A stretch of DNA of 64,000 nucleotides from Tribonema minus (lineage: Eukaryota > Sar > Xanthophyceae > Tribonematales > Tribonemataceae): positions 434,001 through 498,000 of the forward strand of contig JAFCMP010000323.1 of NCBI GenBank assembly GCA_017506865.1, in the 5' to 3' direction. Both the position numbers and the translations under genes were made by a program. How positions within the stretch are numbered: position 1 is the first letter of the stretch; each line of letters opens with the position of its first letter. The notes beneath the pieces were generated by a model. That model made no database searches and was not told where the DNA came from. It saw nothing but the letters and a program-made list of their open reading frames with translations. Shown piece after piece: positions 48,201-60,200 of this stretch.

Positions 48201-51200
48201 GCAATCTCCTCTGCCATAGCAGCCCTGCCGGCCCAAAGGATGCAAGAAATAAAAGAGGCAAACTTCATGTACAGCATATGTGTAGTCAGTCCAAGTGGTC
48301 TTTGTTTCAAATGCCGAAACCCGCTCTACAGCAGTCGGATCAAATGTTTGAGTTTCAATCGTTGAGGCCGCAATGTATACAGCTGATGTTGGATTGCAAC
48401 GCGTGCCACCTGTGTCCGTGATTGGCAAATGTCACCAGCTGTCAAGAGCAGGCAGGCCATCCTAGTGGAGCACCATGCAAATCTGCTGCGGTTGCACAAG
48501 GTACATACATACCTAGTGAAGCAAGGCATTGACTCAGCATATAGACTTGTTATATATGGCGGCTCACTTGCATGGCCAGTCGTGTCCATATCGAAGTTGT
48601 GAGACTGACTTCAACAGCAAGTATGCTTACATGCCATGCAAGTGCAAGTGGACCTGCAGCTCCGTATCGGAGTCGCCCCTTGCACAGTCGATGCGCAACT
48701 TGAAGTTGGAGTCCTGATGAACTTCAACTTCAACATACGGGACTCACCGCTCAGCATCGGAGTCTTTCTTGCGCTGCGCAGCCAGCGCGCTGTCCCTGAA
48801 CTTGAGGATCATCTCCTTCTGCATCGCAGCCCTGAAGAGTATGGGTTGAAGTTGAAGTGTTGTGGGTGAGGCTACGGTCAGTGAGCGGCATGAGGGATCG
48901 ACACAGAGACTGAGAGCGCCTCTGCACTTTGACGCAGAACCGCAAATGTGAACTGACGAAGCAGAGGTCAGCACATGTTGAGGTTGGTTCCTCGGTGACG
49001 TGCCACCTGGCTGGCGCGAACCCGCCAACAGGAACTCCACGTGTGCTGCCCATCGCATGGAAAACAGGTTTAGGGTTAGGGCTAGGGTCAAATTTGGGTT
49101 GGGATGCAGCAGCCCTGCCGACGAGCGCCAGGCACCCATTGGCAGCATGGTGATATACATGCATACATGTAGGCCGTGAACCTCAACAATGCGCACCGCG
49201 CGTGGACTTCAACCTCCAGGTCTAACCCTGAGCCGAGAGCAACTGACTTGTCAGCCTCCTCTGCCCTGCCCCAGTCCCAATCCTACAATCTCACTTCTCG
49301 GCTTGTCGACAAGGGCTGGGAGCGACTCGCGTGTTGGCTGCGGCGCGCGTGGCCTCCGCCTGAGCGCTGCCATCAGCGCCTTCAGTGACATGCCGCACGC
49401 CAACTTCACACCGCGCAAAGCACACATGAACCCTGACCCCCAAATGCAAACCTAAGAACGTAAACCCTAGAAACCTAGCCCCGAAAAAGACTAACTTCTC
49501 GGCCTTGTCAACGAGCGCCAGCAGTGACTCGGCGCGTGCGTTGGCGGCGTCGCACGCAGCCTCCGCTGCAGCGGTGCATCTGAGCGCTGCTGTCAGCGCC
49601 TCCAGCGGCACGTCACACGCCAAGTTCACACCACACACTACACGAAGAACCTGACACTCACTTCTCGGCCTTGTCAACCAGCGCCAATAGTGACTCGGCA
49701 CGCGCGTTGGCGGCGTCGCGCGCAGCCTCCGCTGCAGCGTTGCATCTGAGCGCTGCTGTCAGCGCCTCCAGCGACATACCACACACCTCAAAGCACACAT
49801 GAACACTGACCCAGATGTAGACAAACATAGCCCCAAAGACTCACTTCTCGGCCTTGTCGACGAGCGCCAAGAGTGACTCGGCACGCGCGTTGGCGGCATC
49901 GCGCGCAACCTCCGCGGCGGCGCTGCACCTGAGCGCTGCTGTCAGCGCCTCCAGCGACACGACGCCGTCGCCGAGGCTCAGCAGCTTGGCGGCGGCGGCG
50001 GCGTTCGCAGAGCCAAAGGATAGGCGCGCGGCCTTGAATTCCGCTGGGGTCATGGACGCACGCCCTGCAGTATACACAGGGATATTCATCAGCAATTACA
50101 TGACCTTCACGTCAACATTCATTGCAAAAAAAGGCAGTTGTTGGAAAATTGTTTAAAATCCTGATGTTTCAATCAATGGCAAGGGCGGTGGCTCCCGTTT
50201 GAAACACAGCACACCACAAATTCGCCTTTTGGCGCTTCTGCTGAGCCGAAGGACAGGCGCGCGGCTTTGAGTTCCGCTGGGGTCATGGATGCACGTCCTG
50301 CAGTTGGCACGAAGATCCATTCAGGTGTGAGCTGTGGCTCGTGAATGGCATGAATGAACTGATAATTCACATGGGAGCTTGGCGGTGGCGGCGGTGCGGA
50401 GCTTCAGGATAGACGCTAACCCTAACCCTAACCCTAACCCTAAGCCTTGAACTCCGCGGGGCTCATGGACGCACGCCCTCTAGCATACACGGAATAATTC
50501 ATCAGCAATTATATGACCTTTACATGTAAGTTTTTTTAAAAAGACAGTAAATTACAAGATCTGTGTGCTTTCAAGAATCATAGAAGTACAATTTATATAC
50601 TATTGTATGGGTCCCGCGCAACCGCCGGTGACGCACCTGGCCTGACGGCTTGGGGGTCAGCAGACATGCTTTGCAAACATCGTCAATGTTGCTGCTGACG
50701 CGCACAAAAGGTGGTGATCATTCTGCTGCCAAGATTGCATGCAAATGCCAGTGACACACCTGGCCTAACTGCTTGGGGTCCTGCGGCGGCCAGCGCCAGC
50801 TGCTGCCTGAGCGATGCCACCTCCGCCTTGAGCGCCTCAAAGCTGCCGCTGGTGTCCTGCAGCACGTGGCAGTAGCAGTGACATGACAGCACGGATACAG
50901 TTACACGACCTGAAACCTCCTGCAGAATGTGCCGGTACCATCAACACAACACAAATACAGTTACAAGATTTGAAACTGCCAGCTGTGCCTACCTGCCGGC
51001 ATCAGCATCAACACAAACACAGTTACAAGACTTGAAGTGTCCTGCCGAATGGCTCATGACTGTTGTGACGGTAGACGCTGCAAAGAGCGCTGTGTGCTGC
51101 CACTGGATAATGCAACACAGGAGAAGGTCAGCACGGAAGCTCAGCAGTTGCACTGAGCAGTGTGACGAACGACTGCTGCGAGTGGACGAGCTAACAGCTG

Positions 51201-54200
51201 CGACCACGGGGTGCACGGGATACGCTAGGCAACGACTCCTCTGGAGCAATATACATGCCATTCAGGCCCTTGTGTGGTACGTCTTCTGGCAGAGCTGCAG
51301 GGCCTTACATCCTACAATTTACGGGGGGCCATTCTCACTACACACGCTTGAGGTGCCAGAAATAAGGTCAGTGGTTTACGCGCCTCTGCTGGATTACAGC
51401 GCACGCTTGACGTGCATCAATCAGCGATTGTGACAGCGCAAGCTTGACATGCTTACATCAGTAACAATGACAGCGCGCTGCCGCAAGTGCACCAATAATA
51501 TGGGCCGCGACCACGTACGCACCTCATTCTTGATGGCCATGTTCTTGATCATCTTGGCGCGCTGCGCGAACTTCAACGTCGACAGCGTCTCCGCAAAGTT
51601 GATGCTGGCGGGGCTCACCGCCGCCTGCGCAGCACAAAAGGCGAGGCGGGTGTCGCTGTCAGAATTCGCTTTCCATTACAGCAGTCCAGTATCGCAGTAC
51701 TGTGCTCCATGTTCGTGAGCTAGGGTATCGTTCGACGTGTGCATGTGAGCACGCACCATGGCTGTAAGCCGCAAGCACAGGCGTCGCCGTCAGATTCCGC
51801 TTTCGTTACAGCAGTCCAGTTCTGCAGCACAGTGCGGCACGTTCGTGTGCTAGAGGATCAACTGAGCTGCTGCACTTATGCGGACGAGAACTGCAACAAT
51901 TGCATGATCGCGCACCATTGCTTCATTTTTCACGCTGATGAACTGAGTTGCTGTCGTGTATCAAGCGCAAAACCGTTCATGCAAGCTGCCGCCGTTCGCT
52001 TTGTGCGCAGGAAACCAGCGCGCTTGGTGTCAGCGAAATAGAGGCATTACAGTCCCGGAAACTTGATCTTGTCCCCAACCCTACATAATCCTTCGCGGCT
52101 GCCTTCGACAACAGCAATTGAGAAGCAAATGAATATTGCAAGTTTTCTTAGCTGACAGCAGATACTTGACATGCGTAGCAGCTCACCACTAGCAGCGTCT
52201 TGCTGTTGCCGCCCAGGAAATCTAAAGAGTCTATGATGTTCTGCAATAGAAACAATACCACTGAAAAAAAGCAATGAAAAGCACAGGAAGTACTTCAAGT
52301 TCAGCAACTCACCACAAGCAGCGTCTTGCTGTTGCCTCCCAACGAGTCCCTGAGCAGGAAGGTGAGCCTGCTGTTGCGATAGGCAACGTGCCTCTCTCGC
52401 CCGGCACTCTTCTCCACAAGCGCGCTGATGACCTGTCGGCAATCAGGCAGTGAGTGAAGTTCAGATCATGTCGTTGAAGTGTTCATGCGGTAGGCGACGT
52501 GCCTCTCGCGCCCGGCGCTCTTTTCCACAAGCGCGCTGATGACCTGTCAGCAATGATGCAATAACCGCCAGCGGAGTTCAGATCAGTGTTGATGCTGTTG
52601 CGATAGGCGACGTGCCTCTCGCGCCCCGCGCTTTTCTCAACAAGCGCGCTGATGACCTACAAACGATGTTTGCGAGAGTCGCAAACGCAGTTCAAGTTAC
52701 GTTATGTCATATTGAAGGAATTCATGCGGTAGGCGACGTGCCTCTTCATCCTTCTACACATTGAAAATTCTTCTCCCGACACTAGGTCGCCTGGTCACAT
52801 GAGACCTCACAACGCCTCGGGGGTAAAGCTCTGTCCATATGCGGACATCATTGACAAGAGCGCTCATTCGCAGCAGTTCAGCAGCGAAGCTCATGATTAG
52901 TAATCATCGCATCAACGCATGTGAATCATGAATTCATGAAAGCCAGTGTGAAATTACCTGGCCTAGCGTACTGAGCGACCCGTTGATGCTGCTGGCCTCC
53001 TTCAGGCGGTCTCCCCTGCCACAGCAAAAGACAATCACAGTCACAGTTATGAATTCACAAACATGAAATCACACCATGCAGTCGCCCCTGCCACAGAAGA
53101 AGACGGTCACAGACATGATTGCACGTTCACAAACATGAAATCACACCAGGCGGTCACCCCTGCCGCAGCAGAAGAAGATCACATACACAAAATGCACGTT
53201 CAAAAGCATAAAATCACACCAGGCGGTCACCCAAGCCACAGCAAAATACCATCACGGACATGAACATGCGTGCACAAAGATGAATTCAAACCAGGCGGTC
53301 ACCCATACCACAACAGCAGACGATCACAGTCACATACATGAATTCATGTTTAGGAACATGTAATCACACCAAGTCCCCCCTGCTACAGCAATGAATTACA
53401 ACATACATGAATAAACATTCACGAACATGAGATCACACCAGGTGGTCACCTCTGCAATAGCCAAGTTGCCAAACATGAATGGAATGTGCACTACATAATC
53501 CTGTTGGAAGGCGAGAAAGCTGCCAGCATCGTGCACTTCACAGTACACCTGTGCGCGCAACGTGAAGTCCTGCCAGCATGTACACACACAAACGTGATCA
53601 TGTACTTTCTATGTTGAGAACTCTCGCTGAGGGCGTACAATAGCCCAGATGATTGATGTCAAGCTTGCTACCAAAACCTACATGTCCCTCAGCACGAAAC
53701 GTGTCCATCTGCAAGAACGATAACTTCTGAACGACATCGCCCAATGCGCTTGTTTTAAAGTGCGTGAGAGTCATTTGATGAATGCTGCAGGGTATGCATA
53801 ATCACTTCAAGATTACACACCCTATTGTGTGCTCGTAGATGTGCTCGTGTACTTCTTTGAACTACACTCGTACTTTGGTAGTGCATAAATGGGGGTACGT
53901 ATAAATTTGGTTCAAGATACATACCCTGTTTGTGTGCTCTTCTGGCGCTCGCTGCCCGCCAGGTCGACCAAGTTGAACCTGCAGACCACCGCAAAACAGG
54001 CCGCAGACACGGCATGGAGCGTCAGTTGAAGTACTCGACAATTTCACGTGACCTGACGCATGCGGTATGTATATATTTCATTGTCACAATATGTAGATCC
54101 TGCGGATCACCGCTGAGCAGGCGTCAGGCACAGAGTGGAGTGTCACTTACTTGGCAGTTCAATGTGGCCTGCCGCATACGGTGCATAACTCAATGGTAGT

Positions 54201-57200
54201 GGGCATTTGATCAGTATCGTGCATTACACTTGCTGCTTGTATCCTGGCAGCTCTGCACCATACACAGCAAAACTTTTGGGCAGTACGCGTCAGCTACTCG
54301 GCAGTTGAATGTGGCCTGACGCACGCGGTGCACACCTCAATGGTCTTGAGCATTTGAACAGTACTGTGCAGTACACTTGCTCGTATCCTGGCAACTCTGC
54401 ACTGTACACTGCAAAACCAAGCACAGTATACAGCTACACGGGGTACATGGCAGCCGTTATTGCGCACCAAAAGGCAGCAAATCATTGCAACAGTATACTT
54501 CGAAAAAGTACTTTGAAGTTACTTCGAAGTGTATGATGCTTTGAGTTACGAAGACATATGCTGCTCTGCACCTGGCAACTCTGCGCCGTGACCCTTCACC
54601 AGGATCACTCAATGTTGTGTAAAGCATTCCATACTGTGCCGCCTGGATGCGCCAGGTACCTGACTTCATGATGTGTGACTATAACTAAATTGAAGTAGAA
54701 TGAAATAACGTGTGCTCTTGCAGCTGGCGAATCTCCAGCGCCTCCTCTCGCGCCTCGATGACCATCACGAACATGACACGTCAATCACTCCCTTAGGGTT
54801 AGGGTTAAGGTTAGGGTTAGGGTCATGGCGCGTCAACGAGAATTCTCACGATTCTGCAGCGCATGAGGGTGTCCTCCGGGCCTGACAATGTGTGCAGCAC
54901 TCTCTTTTCCTTTTGTGGAATTTGTTGCGGCGAGTACATGAGGCAGAGCGCGTGATGTTAGAACACATGCTTCCAGTCGCATTTGCCGCACCTGGCGCCT
55001 CTGCAGCGCAGAGTTTAGGACCGACCATTTTTGCATAGCAGTCTCTGTCTTAAGATATCAATTGCGAGACCTTTCATAAATGAATAAGTGGGCACACGTG
55101 ACTGTTGAAAGAATATACAGAAACATCCATCACGGCAGGTACATTTTTATAAGAATAGAGGAATATGTATGAGAATATAAAAGAAGCACATGTGACTTGT
55201 AAAGAACATTTCTGATTGAATTTACAGTTCTGTACCTGGCGACTCTGCAGCGCGTGAGCCCTTCCTCCAGCGCCTACCATTTTGTATAAAACCTTCTGTT
55301 GTAGAACATTCGTTACGGCAGGTACAATCGTGTGAAGAAAGTGGCACACATGACTTCTCTAAGGAAGGGTTTTTGATAACATCTGCTGTATTCCTGTACG
55401 CATGTACCTGGCGACTCTGCAGCGCGTGAGCCCCTCCTCCAGCGCCTCCTCCCTTGCCTCAATTACCAGCGTGAACACGGCATGGGATCTGCTGCTCTCC
55501 CTGTTCATGGCCGTCTCCCCCACGTGCCTGAAAGCGCAACAGTGACAGTTGAAGTTGCAATGTCAATCAGGATTCCCTCCCACGTGCCATATGGCATGCT
55601 TCGCCTGCTCGATGCCGTCTCTCCCACAAGTTCAAAGCGCAAAAGTGCAGTTGACAACGTCTACAAATATGAAGTTGCAGTCAAAGCAGGCTTCTCTGCC
55701 AAATGCCATTCGACATGCGCTGCCTGCTTCGGCGCCGTCTCTTCCATGTGCCCAAAAGCGCAACAGTAACACTCATATTGCACGTCTGAGGCCACAGTTG
55801 AAGTTAAAGTGGCAGTTCACGCTCCTCCTCCCAAAGTGTAATCTGGCATGGTCTCTTTAAGCACATTTGTCCCCCCCGTCACTGAAACACCGGAAGCTGC
55901 AGTTCGCTAACAGGGGGCAGAATGACACTTGAAGTTGCAACTGCAGCCATCAGCCATCAGGCCGTGCTGCAGGTCGCCTGCCCCCATGCTCTACAACAGT
56001 GCCGCAGCTCAGTGCCATCAGCACAGTACTCAACGGTGTGCTGCAGCGCTCTCGGGGCTCCAGTGCAAGAGCGCTGCATGAAGCACTGTCCTGAGCACTG
56101 CCCCCACAGCGCACGCATACATACATACCTTCAAAGTCTCATGTCAGATGTATACATACCCTTATGTCGCGCCGCTCAGCTCTCGTCAAATTTGACCGGA
56201 CAGGTTCACTCACACACTATCGAGTGTAGTAGACAACACTGTGTGGGCCACAGTGGCCCAGCCCAGCCCAGCCATTTGCATTGTTGGTTGTGAAACCTCC
56301 TGCATCTATGACCTGAGCAGTGGCGCGCTGATGCTGAGCAAATGCCGACTTTACGAACGTGAAGTCCCCTCCCCCCCCTCCCCCCAAGTGTCCAAAACCC
56401 GATCAACACCACCCTGCTGAATTTACAGGCAAAGCAAATCATCGCCTGACATGAGCGTCCGCTGACCTGCGCCTTTAGCCCCTGAACACACTGAGTGAAC
56501 GGTATGCTGCCAGCGGCATCCGCCCCTGTAACCTGCTCCTCAATGGCTCCCAAAGCATGACATTGCACATACCTACAGGTAACTATGTAGGTTTCTCAGT
56601 TCGCACCCAGTGTCGAATTCCGGGTCGCTTGTACCCTGATGCTATAGGAAATGGCGTCACGCCTCACGTAGCTGACTTGTTTCTAAAGCTCCCGAAAAAC
56701 CATGCTGCCAGCGGCATCCGCCCCCGTAACCTACTCGTTGAAGCGCAAAATTATATACATCTCCTCTCACCCTAGTGTGTCACACTGGATCAACAATACT
56801 TTGCTACGATAGGAAAGAGCATCACGTAACTGCCCACCTTACCTGTTTTTGTAGCCCCAGAAAAGTATGCTGCCAGCGGCGTCCGCCCGCATAACCTGCT
56901 CCTCCAAAGCGTGACGTCATACGTACATACACAGACTACGTAGTGCCTGACACTGTATTGACAACACCCTGCTGCTGCTACAGTCAATGCTGATCGTCGC
57001 GTCAAACGAGCGCCTGCTGACCTGTTCCTGTAGCCCCAGAACAGTATGCTGCCGGCAGCGTCAGCCCCCGTAACCTGCTTATCCATGAGTCCTGAAGCAT
57101 AAAGTCATTCATCTTCTTACACCCTAATGTGTCATACTGAAGTGATACTGAAACCGCAACCGCTAGTGGCATCTGCCTAGTACTAGCTGCACGGCATCAC

Positions 57201-60200
57201 CAAGGCCCTGCTACGATAGGAAAGGGCATCACTCAACACTGACCTGTTCCTGTAGCCCCTGAATAGTATGCTGCCAGCAGCATCCGCCCCCGTAACCTGC
57301 TCCTCCGTCAGTCCCTCCACGTATACCCCCTTCCGCGTGTCCTCCCTCACATTGAGTCCATTGGGGCCGCTCGAACTGCTCGCAGAGTCTGCAGGGGCAA
57401 CCAATCACGGCAATCATATATGACATACATATGCGCCATGGCACTGAATTCAATAGTGCATGATGACATCATGACGGCACTGTCTGACTCATTAAAGAAC
57501 TGAGGAATATTTTTTGTAAGAATGGATTTGGTGACTTGTCATTCTAGCTCAATCTCAAATGATGTACATTGTGCGCAAGTGTATGCCCTTCAGCAGGATG
57601 CATGATGACACACCGCTGCAAGAGCTGGCCGACTACATCCAAGCACACTGCACCCCAGTGTGGACCGAAACATGCGTATGATAATAGCAAATCATCCTTC
57701 GCCCAGAGCAGCGGTACGTTTGCCAGGTGGATCGATTGACATGCAGTGCTGATGGAGTGTAGCTCTACATACCCTGCTTGCATACACAGCCTACTTGCAT
57801 GTGCCTACATACCCTACTTGCATGTACCTACATACCTACATTGCATGGCAGCCCTGCATGTGCCTACATACCTACATCGCATGGCAGGACACAATGGCCG
57901 CTGCACGAGCTCACGGCCGATCCGGCAACCCAGACTGACTTCTGCGTCAATGGCATCGCCGTAGTGTAACGTGTAGGTGCATGAGTATCCCAGGTTGGCA
58001 TGAACACGCATGCAAATACTTACTTGCAACACCCTCGTCAATGTCCACATATATGTGTATACCTATTTATATATATTTAAGTATACACATATATGCCTGT
58101 ATGTCAGAAGAACGTTCACTTCAGGTCATGAAATGCACATGTACGCACGCATGCCAAGACCCCCCCCCCCCCCCCCAGTCCCCCGTACATGAGACTTGAA
58201 GTACACACGCGCTCACCCAGCAGGTCGAAGACACGCTCCTTGAAAATCTCGTGGAACGAGCACTGGCACGAGCACTGGCACGAGCACTGGCACTGCTACT
58301 CCTGTTTGCGCATACAGAAGTGTACACAACAGCATTCATGACTACCCCCCTCCTTTACCTACCAAAGTAATATTGAATAAAAAGTTCATGTAGTGGTTGT
58401 CATCGAGACACTTTCAGACTGTCACACGACATGTAGATTCCGTACAGCAAGCTTAGATACCATTCATCTGGCCGTTTTCGCGCCCGGAGCGGGAATTGAT
58501 AAAAAGGACACGTATGATTACTGAAGTAGTATTAAATAAAAAGTTCATGTATGCTCACCCAGCAGATCAAAGACGCGCTCGTTGAAGATCTCGTAGAACG
58601 AGCAGCGGCACGCGTACGTCACGCGCCCGCCCGCCGCCTGCGCCGCGATGCTGTCAAACAGGAACTCCAGGACGCGAGGGACCAGTCCCCGCTGACTGAG
58701 ACTGCGCGGATCCTGGGGATCGAGAGCGTTCTCCATCGCAGCGCTCGGACCGAAGGTGGTGAACGTTTTGCCGGAGCCGGTCTGGCCGTAGCAGAAGATG
58801 GTGCCATTGTAGCCCTCGAGGCACGCCTAAGGGGGCGACAGTCAAGTGTATGATGGTATGAGGGCAGATTCTTGAAGTTGATACTATTCAAGTTGTTAGT
58901 AATGATGTAGCGAATTTTGAAAGGCACTTGCACTGAAGATGGCAAATGCCTTATCAGAGCTTGTAAGGACGTTGCAGAAGTTGGTGCCGTTGTATCCTTC
59001 CAGGCACGGCAAAGTTAAAGAAGTGGGTGTGCACTTCGAGCACTTCAAGTATGATGGTACGAGGGAGCATGCTCCTGAGGTGGTGCATGCGCCAAACATG
59101 ATGAGCGTTGTCTGCAAAAAATCAATCTCGGCGTATCAGAAGGGGGAGCCCATGATGAGCTACGGCGCTGTGCAGTAAACGACAGCCAAGGGCGCACGTC
59201 AAGTACTTGAAGTATAACTAATACCTCAACGTACATATCAGGGCACATTCCCAAACCCGTAAACAAGGCCCAGCAGAGCTACATGGCAGCTCGTGCACTC
59301 AATGTGGTGGCTGATTTTGTGGAACCCGTCTGACCAACTCCAAATGTGCACTTGGTGCTGCGATAGCTTGCAGTACTCGAACTTCAACGGTGTCATGCGC
59401 GCGTCGCAGCTGGCGTGCGCACCTGATGACCGTTACATCACAGCAATCGCTGTGTGGCCATGCCATGGCAAGCGTGGCCGGCTGGTTCTTGTGCTCATTC
59501 AGGCAGGATCCTGTCACATGACAGTCACATGAAGTAAAAAATGCATGTCGCCCAGCATGGTCCCAGTACTCCTGACACCAGCATCATGGGCAAGAGCGGC
59601 TGCGGCAACATGACGGCTACGTTCAGTTACAGCAGTTACATACAGTTACACGCACCTGAGTAATGGGCTTCCCAACCTGCTCAAACACCTCCTCCTGCGT
59701 GGACTCCTCGCCCGCCGCATAGTCAAAGGTGAACAGCCTGCGTGGCAGTGCACAGCATGGGCAGCAACGCTCAGGTGCCAGCAGCTGAGGACTTATGTGA
59801 TACACGCAACAGGCAAGGGGAGTGTGAGCAGCAGTGCACAACAATTACCCGATCAGCAACGATAGTCAAAGGTGAACACCTGCGCGGCAGTGCACAGCGC
59901 AAATAGCAGTTACCCGATCAGCAACAATAGTCAAAGGTGAACAGCCTGCGCGGCAGTGCACAGCGCAAATAGCAGCTATCAGGTGCCAGCAACTGAACAA
60001 GTGATATGCGCTCAAACAGGGAAGTTGAACAGCCTGTGCAGCAGTGCACAGCATTTACTAGAGTAGTAACAATAATACGTGAACAGCCTGCGCGGCAGTG
60101 CGCAGCATGCGCAGCAATGCTCAGAAGCCAGCAACTGAGCATGTGATGTGTTGTCAAACAGGCCAGGTGAACAGCCTGTGCAGCAGTGCACAGCAATTAC

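Noticed and set aside
53004-53460. CRISPR-like array of evenly spaced repeats
   Set aside because: The whole 72 bp unit repeats with diffuse changes, there are no unique spacers, and it overlaps a kinesin exon in a eukaryotic intron.
57890-57965. Extra exon between kinesin exons 4 and 5
   Set aside because: A short open stretch has acceptor-like sequence, but exon 4 joins exon 5 directly in phase to give DLLDSAS, as in KIF15.
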